A DNA stretch of 64,000 nucleotides from Xestospongia muta (lineage: Eukaryota > Porifera > Demospongiae > Haplosclerida > Petrosiidae), in the NCBI GenBank assembly GCA_963693285.1, contig OY848921.1:1612001-1676000 (forward strand), read 5' to 3'. The notes beneath the pieces were generated by a model, which saw only the letters and a program-made list of their open reading frames with translations, did not search any database and was not told where the DNA came from. The stretch's first letter is position 1. Every line of letters begins with the position of its first letter. Of this stretch, positions 45,520 through 58,900 are shown in pieces. The translations under genes were made by a program, and so were the position numbers.

Positions 45520-47321
45520 TCAAATTTTCAATGACCCAGAGTCTGCTGATGATGAACGGTTAGTTGATAATCTACCAGTTACATAACCTGACTCAACAGA
45601 ACCTGCTAATGACTCTTGATAATTGTCTTGCCGGAAACCAGCAAAAAGTAGTGGTACGATGTTATGGCAACCTTCTTGATGAGCTATATCTAGAGGTGTC
45701 CAGCCTAACATGTCTCGTATAAGTGGATTAGCACCACCTTCCAATAGCTGTCTAACAATATCCTCATATCCATATTGACTGGAAAGATGTAATGCTGTAG
45801 TACCAGTATGAGCTTGATGGTTGACATTAACTTGAGTCTTCAATAACTCTCTCACGACATTGCTGTGTCCTTTGGTGCTGGCTATCATAAGAGGTGTCCA
45901 ATCATCATTCTTAGCTACATTAGCGTCTGCCCCATGTGTAAGTAAGGTAGAAACAACAGAAGAATGACCGTTCTGGCTAGCTAGATAAATGGCTGTTTTC
46001 CCATCATTGGTTTGGGTGTTTATTGGTACATTTCTCTCTAGTAATGCTTGAATGACATCAACATGACCATTCTTGCTAGCTGCCATAAGTGGTGTTGAGC
46101 CATTATTTTTGACTAAGTTTGAGTCTGCCCCATTGTTAAGTAAGGTGGAAACAACTGAAGAATGACCATTCTTGCAAGCAAAATAGGTTAGGATTACCAC
46201 CTACTTCAAGAAGAAGAGATATAGCAGAAAGAGGACCACCAGATTTAACAGCTCTCAACAGAGCTGAGTCAAAAGTCATATCATCTTGTGAGTTTTCATA
46301 GTTAAGGACTACAATAGTACCTACTGTTAATGAGATGACTCCAATTGCTATTAATACTTCAATGTCAAATTTTGATCTTGTTATGAGGACAGCTATCTCT
46401 TTAGAAACACTCCAGGTAACATGCATACTACCTTTTCTGACAACAATGTTTTGAAGTGACTCATCGTATTCTTGAAAAAGGAGCTTTACCAGAAACTCAA
46501 AATGCTCTAACGTGACATCTAGCCACATTTCCTTCACTTTCAACACTACCTGCTCCTTGCCTGGTATATTTTGCTTTGCTTTTACAACATCAGCAAGATC
46601 TTTCATTTTTGTTGACTCTTTGAATGCTTTCATTTCATCTTGATATTTCTGTACTTCAACTGGTAATTCAGTGTCAGAAAGAAAGTTATGAATTAATCTT
46701 TCTAGAAGTCGGCACTTGAGATAATGCCAATGTGTGTGTAGTATATCAAATACTCTGTTATATGTGATGCATTGAGCTTCATCTGGTGAAGTTTTGTCAT
46801 CTACTCCACGTTCTTTCAAGTATCGAAGTAACGGTAAAAGAATTTCTGGCCTTCTTTCAAAAGATGTCTGCGTTTTTGAAACTAGCATAGCAAATTTGTC
46901 TTCTAAGTTAATTATTTTCTCAACTACATTTTTTTCAAGTTGCATTTCACTTTCAATTTGTTTTCCAATGACAGTTTGATGTTGGTCATTATTTGTTCTG
47001 CATTCTTCATGTTGTACAGTTAAAGTTACTTGGTCTAGAATAGTAGTATATTTTGTTCTGATATTCTCAGCAACTGCAGGATTCACTTTATCTACTGCAT
47101 CAGCTATTGTACGCCATGAATGTACAGTGCATGTTGGTTTGATTTAGCCATTTTTGTAAAGAATGCATTTTACACTGGTTTATTGTTGAAAATCGTCCTC
47201 TGACATCTTCAATATCAACAAAAGGCAACTTGAGAGACACAGCTACTTGATCCCATTCTACTACTTGTCTCAGTTCATCACACAGTACATCAAGAGTAGG
47301 TGGACTGAGATTATCAGACGT
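45520..47321 (-). pseudogene. ANK-2: decayed death-domain / ankyrin gene
   Basis: The start codon equivalent to that of ANK-1 and ANK-4 is ACG (47319-47321 on the minus strand). A 4-bp insertion near 47130 breaks the death domain frame. A deletion with frame change near 46190 joins GGNPNL directly into the middle of an ankyrin repeat, removing the first repeats. What remains is the helical region (FLVKLLFQEYDESLQ, AIGVISLTVG), about six ankyrin repeats and the C-terminal SVESGYVTGRLSTN tail, ending at a TGA near 45520. The three lesions are independent, so loss of function is secure. A short rescued protein from the 3' frame is conceivable but unsupported. Confidence 0.85.
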
Positions 47322-47732
47322 TGTGTAATTAATATAATAGTCTCAAGATTTAAGATGTAATTGCTTCCAGTTCTGTCAAAAAATTAGTAGCTTGATAATA
47401 ATAAAATTTTGTAAAGAGAATAACGCTGAGTCACTTTTGTCACTGCCCAGACTGTGTCAAAACTGTCTTTGGTAGAAAGTAGACCACTAGTCTACACTTT
47501 ATTTTGACAGAGATATATATATCCAGTATATAATTACTATTAACAATAAGTTCAGTTCACAGAAGGTAGAGAAGGTAGTATAGAGTCCAGTTAGTCAATC
47601 AAATCTTTGTGTCCTTGGTTCATAAAATGTTTAATATTCAGTTGTTATTTACTTGCTTACCTTGAACAACAAGAAGGGGGGGGCTAGCAACTACAGAAAT
47701 GTGTTTAATTAATCCTTTCAAGTTCTATAATA
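47322..47732. other. Interval upstream of ANK-2, no gene seen
   Basis: About 410 bp of AT-rich sequence without satellite units. It includes a short G run (ggggggg near 47676). It lacks the CTG|gtaagctc exon found upstream of the other ANK genes, consistent with ANK-2 having lost its 5' region. Confidence 0.5.
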
Positions 47733-49200
47733 TAATTCTCCAAATAAGGTTATTATAGTAAAGTTATTTAAACTACTCACTGAATCATTAGCTGGTTGCT
47801 ATGCACTAGTATATATATTATGTACCAAGCTATTTGTACAGTTAGTAATTGGATTCTATAGTATGATTGACTCATGTAATAAGCTATAAATTGCATGGTT
47901 GATAGAAGTAACTTTAACTGACTTTTAACAGCTGCTACCAATCTTCATAATACCCTCATAAAATATGCTGACACAACCAAGTTAGTATATACCAGTAGTT
48001 ATTAACGATATCTTTGTCTCTATATTGTAGTGAGAATATAGTCAGAATGCTTAACAATAAACTAATGAATATAGAGAGAGTATTTATTTTACCAGAAGGA
48101 TTATCAGGACGAGCTTATTATAAGTAAGAAACAATACTTTATATATATGTACTTCACTTAAGAACAATGGTTGATCCTTCTATCTGTCCATTCTCTTCTC
48201 TATCCATCCATTCTTTTCTCTCTTTCTTTCTCCATACAGACATGTTATCTTTGCTCCTAGTTCAGTCAACTCATATTCAGGTGCTTCTTTTCCAGGAGTA
48301 GTAGATAGTATCTTTAATGCTACAACATTAGAAGATTGGAATGAAGTATATCATCAGCTGGATATAGTAGCTATCCATGTATGCTATGCTACACAAATTA
48401 TGAATCAACCCAGTGTTGAATGGGTTAATTAATTAATTAAACTGACTGAAGTTGTTGAATGAAACTTAATGTGACAATATTATATAAAATTTAGTAACAG
48501 ATAACAGTTTGATATTTGATTTTTATCAATCGTTTATGACAATTGATTATATGTGATGATTCTCTTGTCATTTTACTATATAATATTAACTTATTATTAT
48601 TACATCAGTTATTATGTAGTATCTGTAATAATATATTCTTCTCATATAATTATATTCATAATTAACTTAATCACCATATATTAGTTGTAACAGAAGTAAC
48701 ACTACATCTACTGATATAATTTGATGTGGTCTTCAATTGTATCAGTTATATAGTATATGTTACAAGTAACTAACTGTAGTGGATAAACTTCACATTTATT
48801 TATAATAGAAAGTATTATAATATAATTATTAACAACATATAAAATATATAACACTATATACTATATCAGTTATTATTTTTACAAACATGTACAAATCAAC
48901 ATAATATTAAAGTTAATGTTTATGTTTTGTGTATTTCACAACTTTGTCTTAGATGACCTTGTCACTGAAAAAAGAAAAAAAATACATTAAAGATTATAGT
49001 AATTATAGGGTTAATAAATAATCTTATGACTTTCATAATCATGATATATATTACTTTTCTAAATGCATCTGAAGAAGGCGCACCTAGCTTCCAAACTCTA
49101 TTATAATAACCAATATTATAATTTTCATTTGGAACTTTAATAACTAACAACAGCAATAATAATAATAATAATAATAGTAGCAGTAACTTATAGAGTTCTA
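47733..49200. repeat. Segmental duplication, unit 1 (non-ANK part)
   Basis: Homologous to 54602-55950: both start at tccaaataaggttattatag, contain the carboxypeptidase 3' relic, and run through similar AT-rich sequence (gtaacagata.., ccctataattac) to the 3' end of an ANK gene. With ANK-3 and ANK-4 included, the duplicated unit is about 6-7 kb. Confidence 0.8.
47925..48432 (+). pseudogene. Carboxypeptidase 3' relic 1 (exons 15-17)
   Basis: Matches the last three exons: part of exon 15 to 47980, exon 16 at 48031-48123 and exon 17 at 48240-48432, with splice sites and the terminal stop intact and only a few substitutions. All upstream exons are missing. It encodes part of the C-terminal helical dimerisation domain only. 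Confidence 0.9.
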
Positions 49201-52200
49201 TTTGTCATTACAATGAATACTCTCTTTTTATTAGTTTGTCAAATCTTACCTGTTGTATACAACTATTTGTCTTCATATCAACATCATCTTCTAGATCAGA
49301 GATTTGCCCAATATCATAGTCTACTACTGATGAGTGATCAGTTGATAGTCCACCAGTTGAATAGCCTGACTCAATAGAACCTGCTAATAACTCTTGATCA
49401 TCATCATGGAAACCACTCACCATAGCTTCTTGAAAAAGTGACACAATGTTACGATGACCCTTTTGATGAGCAATATCCCGTGGTGTCATACCTAACATGT
49501 TTCTTATAAGTGGATTAGCACCACCTTCCAATAGCTGTCTAACAATATCCTCATATCCATATTGACTGGAAAGATGTAATGCTGTAGTATCAGTAGGAGT
49601 TTGATGGTTGATATTAACTTGAGTCTTCAATAATTCTCTCACAACTTCATTATGTCCTGCAGCGGAAGCTATTAAAAGAGTTGTCCAGCCATTGGTCCTG
49701 GCTAGGTTAGGATCTGCTCCATTATTAACTAAGATAGAAACAACAGAAGAGTGACCATTTTGGCTAGCCAAATAAATAGCTGTTACTCCATTTTTGGCTT
49801 GATTATTTATTGGAACATTCTTCTCTAATAATAATTCAACAACATCACCATGACCATTTTGACTGGCTACTATAAGAGGTGTTCCACCTTCATTATTAGC
49901 TAAGTTAGGATCTGCTCCATTGTGAAGTAAGATAGAAACAACAGAAGAGTGACCATTCTTGCTAGCAAAGTAAATGGCTGTTGCTCCATATTTGTCTTGG
50001 GTATTTATTAAAACATTCTTCTCTAATAATAATTCAACGACATCACCATGACCATTTTGACTGGCTACTATAAGAGGTGTTGCATGATCATTGCTAGCTA
50101 AGTTAGGATCTGCTCCATTGCTAAGTAAGATAGAAACGACAAAAGAGTGACCACTATGGCTAGCTGAATAAATAGCTATTACTCCATCTTTGGCTTGGGT
50201 ATTTATTGGAACATTCTTCTCTAATAATAATTCAACGACATCACCATGACCATTTTGACTGGCTGCCATAAGAGGTGTTGTACCATCATTGCTAGCTAAG
50301 TTAGGATCTGCTCCATTGCTAAGTAAGATAGAAACGACAAAAGAGTGACCATTCTGGCTAGCCGAATAAATAGCTGTTACTCCATCTTTGGTTTGGCTAT
50401 TTATTGGAACATTCTTCTCTAATAATAATTCAACAATATCACCATGACCATTTTGACTGGCTATTAGAAGAGGTGTTTCACCACCATTACTAGCTAAGTT
50501 AGGATCTGCTCCATTGCTAAGTAAGATAGAAACAACAAAAGAGTGACCATTCTGGCTAGCAAAGAAAATGGCTGTTGCTCCATATTTGGCTTGCCATGGG
50601 TATTTATTGGAACATTCTTCTCTAGCAATAATTCAACAATATTACCATGACCATTATTACTGGCTGTTATAAGAGGTGTTGCACCTTCATTACTAGCTAA
50701 GTTAGGATCTGCTCCATTGCTAAGTAAGATAGAAATGACAGAAGAGTGACCATTATTGCTAGCCAAACAAACAGCTGTTAGTCCATTTTTGTCTTGGGTA
50801 TCTATTGGAACATTCTTCTCTAGCAATAATTCAATGACATCACCATGACCATTTTGACTGGCTGCCATAAGAGGTGTTGCACCATCGTTACTAGCTAAGT
50901 TAGGATCTGCTCCATTGCAAAGTAAGATAGAAACAACAGAAGAGTGACCATTGAAGCTAGCAAAGTAAATAGCTGTTACTCCATTTTTGGTTTGGGTATC
51001 TATTGGAACATTCTTCTCTAGCAATAATTCAATGACATCACCATGACCATTTTGACTGGCTGCCATAAGAGGTGTTGCACCTTCGTTATTAGCTAAGTTA
51101 GGATCTGCTCCATTGCAAAGTAAGATAGAAACAACAGAAGAGTGACCATTGAAGCTAGCAAAGTAAATAGCTGTTACTCCATTTTTGGTTTGGTTATTTA
51201 TTGGAACATTCTTCTCTAGCAATAATTCAACAATATCACTTTGACCATTTCTACTGGCTGCCATAAGAGGTGTTGCACCTTCGTTATGCTGGCTAATATA
51301 AGAGGTGTTGCACCTTCATTACTAGCTAAGTTAGGATCTGCTCCATTGCTAAGTAAGATAGAAACAACAGAAGAGTGACCATTTTTGCTAGCTGAATAAA
51401 TAGCTGTTACTCCATCATTGGCTTGGGTATTTATTGGAACATTCTTCTCTAGCAACAATTCAACGATATCACCATGACCATTTTGACTGGCTACTATAAG
51501 AGGTGTTGCACCTTCATTACTAGCTAAGTTAGGATCTGCTCCATTGCAAAGTAAGATAGAAACAACAGAAGAGTGACCATCGAAGCTAGCAAAGTAAATA
51601 GCTGTTACTCCATTTTTGGTTTGGTTATTTATTGGAACATTCTTCTCTAATAATAACTCAACAATATCACCATGACCATTTTGACTGGCTACCATAAGAG
51701 GTGTTGCACCATCTTTCTGAGCTAGGTTAGGATTTGCTCCATTGGTAAGTAATGAGGAGACAACAAAAGAGTAGCCATATTTACTAGCTATATACAATGC
51801 AGTAGTACCATCAATACTTTTCATTTTAGATACAGTAGATATTACTGTTTCACCTGACTGTGTTAGTAGGTTAGGATCACCACCTACTTCAAGAAGAAGA
51901 GATATAGCAGAAAGAGGGCCACCAGATTGTACAGCTCTCAACAGAGCCGAGTCAAGTGTCATATCATCTTGTGAGTCTTCATTGTTAAAGACTACAATAG
52001 TACCTACTGTTAGTGAGATGACTCCAATTGCCTTTAACATTTCATTTTCAAGTCTGGACAATCTCTCTGTCAGAATGAAGAAAGCTATGACTTCAGGAAC
52101 ACTCCACACAACACACATACAACCTTCTTTGACAGAAGTAACATTAAGATAATCTGTATATTCTTCAAAAAGGAGCTTTACCAGAAACTCACCATTCTCA

Positions 52201-53006
52201 AATGTGACATCTCGCCACATTTCCTTTACTTTCAATACTACCTTGACTTTACTTGGTTTATTTGGTTTTATGTCATCAATAAAATCTTTTATTTTTGTTG
52301 ACCTTTTAAATGAAGCTAAATCATCTTGATATTCCTGTACTCTATTGGGCAAGTCAGTGTCTGAAAGAAAATCTTCAATTATATCTTTGAGAGGTTTACA
52401 TTTGAGATAATGCCAGTGGTTATCTAGTATATTGAACAGCATGTTGTATGTGATTTGATCATCAGATAGATCTGGTAATGGCATTGGACTATTCTTTAGT
52501 CGTGTTTTTAAGTATCGATAAAATGGTAAAGGGTCCGTTAATCTTTCTTGAAATTTTTTAAATGCATCTTTAACTAAATTGGCAAATCTACGTTCAAAGG
52601 CAGTGATTTTTTCCACTACGTCCTCCTCTACCACAAATTCAATTGGTGGTTGGTCATCAGCTGTAGTTTGGTCACCAATTAAACCACTAGAACTTTCATG
52701 TCGTGAACTGGATGGCACTAGATCTACATTACTAGCATACTTTGTTCTAATGTTATCAGCAACTGCAGGATTGACTTTTTCTACTGCGTCAGCTATAGTA
52801 CTCCATGAATGTACAGTGTTGGTTTGATCTAGCCATTTTTGCAAAGAATGCATTTTACGCTGCGCTAATTCAGAATATTGTGACTCAATACTTTTAATAT
52901 CAACATAAGATACTTTGAGACTTGCAGCTACTTGATCCTATTCTACTACTTGTCTCAGTTCATAACACAGTATATCAAGAGTAGGTGGACTGAGATTATC
53001 GGACAT
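48962..53006 (-). pseudogene. ANK-3: death-domain / ankyrin gene with three frame lesions
   Basis: The ATG at 53006-53004 opens MSDNLSPPTLD as in ANK-1, but the Trp codon of the death domain is TAG (52940-52938), so the frame stops after about 22 residues. An internal ATG could restart at KMHSLQKW and skip half the domain. A duplicated phrase near 51265-51300 shifts frame, and a 5-bp insertion near 50595 (cccaTGGCAagcc) shifts it again. Otherwise the helical region, about 20-25 ankyrin repeats and the tail (SIESGYSTGGLSTD, IGQISDLEDD) are well kept. A donor at 49249-49248 and an acceptor at 48966-48965 mirror the terminal intron of ANK-4. It is either a young pseudogene or a gene hit by assembly errors in near-identical repeats. 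Confidence 0.75.
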
Positions 53007-53069
53007 TGTGAATCGTGAACAACTAACGAATACTAACAACTGTAAAGTTAACAAAATCAAGGCTAGACA

Positions 53070-53825
53070 CTGGTAATAAGATGCTAATAGTAGCTGTGTC
53101 ACAGCAGATATAGAGGCAATTTAACCCTGTATTGAGAATGCTAACAATCACTATGTCAGGTATTGAGAACGCTAATAGTTGCTATGTCACTGTAGATATT
53201 GAGGTTTGTTGAAACTGGTATCAATTACACTAACAGTTGCTATGTCACTGTAGATATTGAGGCAATTGAAACTGGTACAGAGAATGCTAAAGTTGCTATG
53301 TTACAGTAAATATCGTGGCAATTGGGACTGGTATAGAGAATGTTAACAGCTGCTATGTTACAGCAGATGTTGAGGCTTATTGAGATTGGTATTTAGAATG
53401 CTAACAGTCACTGTGTCAGCTATTGAGAACGCTAATAGTCGCTATGTCACAGCAGATATTGAGATTTGTTGAGACTGGTATTGAGAATGATAATAGTTGC
53501 TATATTACTGTAGATAATAAGGCTTGTTAATACTGGTATTGAGAACGCTAACAGTCACTAAGTCACAACAGATGTTGAGGCTTGTTGAGACTGGTATTGA
53601 GAATCTAACAATTGCTATGTCACAGCAGATATTGAGGTTTGTTGAGAACGCTAACAGTTGGTATGTCACAGCAGATGCTTGTTGAGACTAGTATTGAGTA
53701 CGCTAACAGTCACTATGTCAGGTATTGAGAACGTTAATAGTTGCTATGTCACAGCAGACACTGAGGTTTGTCAGAATGCTAACAGTTGCTATGTCACTGT
53801 AGATATTGAAGTATTAATTAAGAGT
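53070..53825. repeat. Satellite array upstream of ANK-3
   Basis: About 12-14 irregular units with the core gctatgtcacagcagatatt and gagaacgctaac, spaced roughly 45-70 bp. It belongs to the same family as 59400-61016 but is more diverged. It lies between the candidate 5' noncoding exon (54089) and the ANK-3 coding start (53006). Confidence 0.9.
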
Positions 53826-54088
53826 AGACTGGTATAAAGATTTAATTTCTGTCTTTGTTAAGGCTACAAGGCCCTAACACTGACATATAACTGATATTAA
53901 CAGAAATATAGAACAACAAGTAGATATCTTGGTTACTTATCACTAATTTAGAGAAAAGCACTGACCGTGATAACAGATCTCTCCTGATTAGTTTTATTAA
54001 ACTCTTTTATGTTGAGATAGCTTAGACTGCAATTCTAAATCTGTTAAAAACAAAATAGATAAATGTGAGAGGATTCGAGAGAGCTTAC

Positions 54089-54160
54089 CAGAAGAACAGC
54101 CCCACCCTTTTGTAGAACAACAAAACAACAAAATTAAGGTGGGGCGCTCACTAAAATTAA
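54089..54160 (-). other. Candidate 5' noncoding exon of ANK-3
   Basis: Minus-strand segment ending in CTG|gtaagctctc, with the donor at 54088-54087. The surrounding 300 bp (53835-54170) are highly similar to 61030-61370 upstream of ANK-4 and, more weakly, to 44690-44860 upstream of ANK-1, so this is a conserved promoter and leader region. Confidence 0.5.
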
Positions 54161-54415
54161 CCCTTTGTTTACTCCAATACTACAAAATGTAAGAGCTGAA
54201 GTAAATTAGGAGGAAGTTAGACGTAGGTTTCTATCATTGATATCTAATATCAAAGTACTTTATAAGAGGCTTAGTTGTAGGGTGTAGCTATACAGTGAAA
54301 ATTTGTATCTAATTCAACCACAGACATGATCATCTTGGATTTTGAATTTGTTTTAAATTCCGTACAAAATTAATGAAAATTGATTCATATATTATCAATA
54401 ATTTGAAAATATTCA

Positions 54416-54601
54416 TTAATTGTTATCTATAGTTCCTAAAGGTTCTCCATATTTCATTCTCTCACCACATTGTACTCTAAATTTAAAACTAGAAGGAGCC
54501 TCAAACAATAGGACAACAGTTGATCCAAAATTGAACCCACCCCCATATTGACTTTTAAGGAGTTTCTCTCCGACTTTATCGATGCGTTTATCGGTATAAG
54601 T
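54416..54601 (-). pseudogene. PISD: Phosphatidylserine decarboxylase last-exon fragment
   Basis: The minus strand reads KVGEKLLKSQYGGG, then FNFGSTVVLLFEAP, then FKFRVQCGERMKYGEPLG and a stop. This matches the C-terminal end of phosphatidylserine decarboxylase around the self-cleavage serine; the usual LGST motif is FGST here. The enzyme makes phosphatidylethanolamine in mitochondria. Only this last exon is present; it starts abruptly at the edge of the segmental duplication (54602), so I call it a transposed fragment. The frame is intact, which suggests recent arrival. Confidence 0.8.
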
Positions 54602-55950
54602 ATCCAAATAAGGTTATTATAGTAAAGTTATTTAAACTACTCACTGAATCATTAGCTGGTTGCTATCCACTAGCATATGTACCAAGTTATTTGTACTATC
54701 AGTAATTGGATTCCATAGCATAATTGACTCATGTATTGTAAGCTATAAATTGCGTGGTTGATAGAAGTAACTTTAACTGACTTTCAACAGCTGCTAGCAA
54801 TCTTCATAATACACTCATAAAATATGCTGACACAGCCAAGTTAGTATATACTAGTAGTTATTAACTATATATTTGTCTCTACATTGTAGTGAGAATATAG
54901 TCAGAATACTTAACAATAAACTAATGAATATAGAGAGAGCATTTATTTTACCAGAAGGATTACCAGGACGACCTTATTATAAGTAAGAAACAATACTTTA
55001 TATATATGTACTTCACTTAAGAACAATGGTTGATCCTTCTATCTGTCCATTCTCTTCTCTATCCATCCATTCTTTCCTCTCTTTCTTTCTCCATACAGAC
55101 ATGTTATCTTTGCTCCTAGTTCAGTCAACTCATATTCAGGTGCTTCTTTTCCAGGAGTAGTAGATAGTATCTTTAATGCTACAACATTAGAAGATTGGAA
55201 TGAAGTACATCATCAGCTGGATATAGTAGCTATCCATGTACGCTATGCTACACAAATTATGAATCAATCCAGTGACGAGTGTTGGATGGTTTTAATTATG
55301 TGTAAACTATTGTAACTGAAGTTACTGAATGAAAATAATGTGACAACATTATATATTTATATATGTAAATTTAGTAACAGATATGACCTTTTAACATTTT
55401 AATTTTTGATAACCTTTTACGACATTTGAGGTTTTCTTCTCATTTTACTAAATATTATTAAACTATTGTTCTTGTGGTATAGAGTATTCTCTTCTCATTA
55501 TTCGTAAGACATTCCTTAGAACCAAACTAATCATTTTATTATATCAGTTGTAGCAGAAGTAATGTCCTGGATCTACTAACTGATTTAATATCTTGTATGT
55601 TACAAATGACTGTAGTGATCCTATATATAATTATAAGGTGTTATCATTAATAACAAATATATAATACTGCAACTAATCAGTTATTAATTAATGAATATCT
55701 ATAAATCAATATAATATAATTAATGTTAATGTTTTGTATCTCCTAACTGATGACTGGTTACTAAAAAGGAAAATACATTAAACATTATAATAATTATGGG
55801 GTTAACATATAGTAACTTATATATATGACTTTCATGACAATATCGCTTTGTTAAATGCTTCATAATGGGAATATTAATTCATGCCTAATTTCTATATAAT
55901 TGATATTGTTCTATTTATTATTAGGATTAATATTTTTCTTATTTGTTTGT
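54602..55950. repeat. Segmental duplication, unit 2 (non-ANK part)
   Basis: Second copy of 47733-49200, with the same order: upstream AT-rich leader, carboxypeptidase 3' relic, AT-rich spacer, 3' end of ANK-4. Confidence 0.8.
54780..55315 (+). pseudogene. Carboxypeptidase 3' relic 2 (exons 15-17)
   Basis: Part of exon 15 to 54839, exon 16 at 54890-54982 and exon 17 from 55099. The last codons differ from the intact genes: a short insertion (gacgag) breaks the SVEWVN* ending, and the frame runs on to a TAA at 55313-55315. Its left boundary is the same as that of relic 1. Confidence 0.88.
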
Positions 55951-58900
55951 ACCTTATCTTACCTTACCATCATCCTCTTCATCTAGATCAGACATTTGTG
56001 CAATATCATTAGAGTCTGCTATTGATGAATAGTCAGATGATACTCCATAACTCATGTAACCTGACTCAGCCAATGATTCTTGATCATCATCATCATGGAA
56101 ATTACCCTTAGTTTCTTGAAGTAATGATACGATTTCATGATGACTTTTTTTATAAGCTATATCTAGAGGTGTCAGGTGTGAAATGTCTCTTATAAATCGA
56201 TTAGCACCACCTTCCAATAGCTGTCTAACAATATTTTCATGTCCAAAATAACTGGAAATATTTAATGCTGTAATACCAGTAGGAGTTTGATAATTAATAT
56301 CAACTTGAGCTTCCAATAATTCTCTCACAACATTATCATGTCCATTAGCAGAAGCTGTTATAAGAGGTGTCCAGCCATTGGTCCTTGCTAGGTTAGGGTC
56401 TGCTCCATTCTTAAGTAAAATAGAAATGACAGAAAAATAACCATTCTGGCTAGCAAAATAAATGGCTGTTGTTCTATTTTTGTCTTGGGAATTTACTGGA
56501 ACATTCTTTTCTAGTAATAACTCAACAATATTGCCATTACCAGTGCCACTGGCTACCATCAGAGGTGTTGCACCATTATTACAAGCTAGGTTAGGGTCTC
56601 CTCCATTCTTAAGTAAAATAGAAACGACAGAAAAATGACCATTCTGGCTTGCAAAATAAATGGCTGTTGCTCCATTTTTGTCTTGGGAATTTACTGGAAC
56701 ATTCTTTTCTAGTAATAACTCAACAATATTGCCATTACCAGTAATACTGGCTACCATCAGAGGTGTTGCACCATCATTATTAGCTATGTTAGGGTCTCCT
56801 CCATTCTTAAGTAAGGTAGAAACAATAGAAGAGTGACCATTCTGGATTGCAAAATAAATGGCTGCTTTTCCTTTTTTTTCTTGGGAATCTACTGGAACAT
56901 TCTTCTCTAGTAATAACTCAACAACATCAGCATTACCATTACGACTGGCTGTCATAAGAGGTGTCCAGCCAAAAATATTAGCTAGCTCAGGGTCTGCTCC
57001 ATTCTTAAGTAAAATAGAAACGACAGAAAAGTGGCCATTCTGGCTAGCTAAATAAATAGCTGTAGTTCCATTGTTGATTTGGGTATTTATTGGAACATTC
57101 TTCTCTATTAATAATTCAACAATGTCACTATGACCATTTTGACTGGCTAAAATAAGAGGTGTTACACCATCATTATCAGCTAAGTTAGGGTCTGCTCCAT
57201 TGTTAAGTAAAACAGAAACAATAGAATAATGACCATTCTGGCTAGCAATACAAATTGCTGTTGGTCCATTTTTGATTTGGGTATTTATTCGAACATTCTT
57301 CTCTAGTAATAATTCAACGATAGCACCATGACCATTAAAACTGGCTATATTTAGAGGTGTTACACTATCGTTATTAGCTAAGTTAGGGTCTGCTCCATTC
57401 TTAAGTAAAATAGAAACGACAGAAAAATGACCATTCTGGCTTGCAAAATAAATGGCCGTTCTTCCATTTTTGTCTTGGAAATTTACTGGAACATTCTTTT
57501 CTAGTAATAATTCAACAATATTGCCATTACCAGTGATACTGGCTACCATTAGAGGTGTTACACCATCATTATCAGCTATGTTAGGGTCTCCTCCATTCTT
57601 AAGTAAGGTAGAAACAACAGAAGAGTGACCTTTCTTGCTTGCAAAATAAATGGCTGCTTTTCCTTTTTTTTCTTGGGAATTTACTGGAACATTCTTTTCT
57701 AGTAATAATTCAATGATATCACCATGACCATTTTGACTGGCTACAATCAGAGGTGTTGCACCATTGTTATTAGCTAGGTTAGGGTCTGCTCCATTGTTAA
57801 GTAAAATAGAAACAACAGAAGAGTGACCATTCTGACTAGCGATATAAATGGCTGTTACTCCTTCTTTGTTTTGGGTATTTACAGGAACTTTCTTCTCTAG
57901 TATTAACTTAACAACATCACCATGACCATTTTGACTGGCTACCATAAGAGGTGTTTTACCATTATTCCGAGTAAGGTTAGGATTTGCTCCATTGGTAAGT
58001 AATGAGGAGACAACATAAGAGTAGCCATATTCACTAGCTATGTACAATGCAGTAGTACCATTAATACTTTTCATTTTAGATACAGTAGATATTACTGTTT
58101 CATCTGACTGTGTTAGTAGGTTAGGATTACCACCTACTTCAAGAAGAAGAGATATAGCAGAAAGAGGACCATCAGATTGAACAGCTCTTAATAGAGCTGA
58201 GTCAAATGTCATATCATCTTGTGAGTCTTCATTGTTAAAGACTACAATATTACCTACTGTTAGTGAGATGACTCCAATTGCTTTTAACATTTCATTATCA
58301 AGTTTGGACAATCTCACTCTCAGAACGAAGAAAGCTACTACTTCAGGAACACCCCACACAACACACATACAACCTTTTTTGACAGAAATAACATAAAGAA
58401 AATCTGCATATTCTTCAAAAAGGAGCTTTACCAGATACTCAAAACGTTCTAATGTGACATCTAGCCACATTTCCTTTACTTTCAATACTACCTTGACTTT
58501 ACTTGGTATATTTTGTTTTATCTTATCAATAAGATCTTTCATTTTTGTTGACTCTTTGAATGCTGTCATTTCATCTTGATATTTCTTTACTTCAACTGGT
58601 AATTCAGTGTAAGAAAGAAAATTATCAATTATTCTTTGTAGAAGTCGGCATTTAAGAAAATTCCAATGTGTGCGTAGTATATCAAATACTCTGTCATATG
58701 TGATACATTGGGCTTCATCTGGTGAAGTTTTGACATCTACTCCACGTTCTTTCAAGTATCGAAGTAATAGTAAAAGAAACTCTGGCATTTCCTCAAAATT
58801 TTTCTGTGTTTTTGAAACTAAATTAGCAAATTTGTCTTCTAAGTTAATAATCTGTTCAACTACCTCTTTTTCAACTAACTCTTTTAATGCTTTTTCCTTT

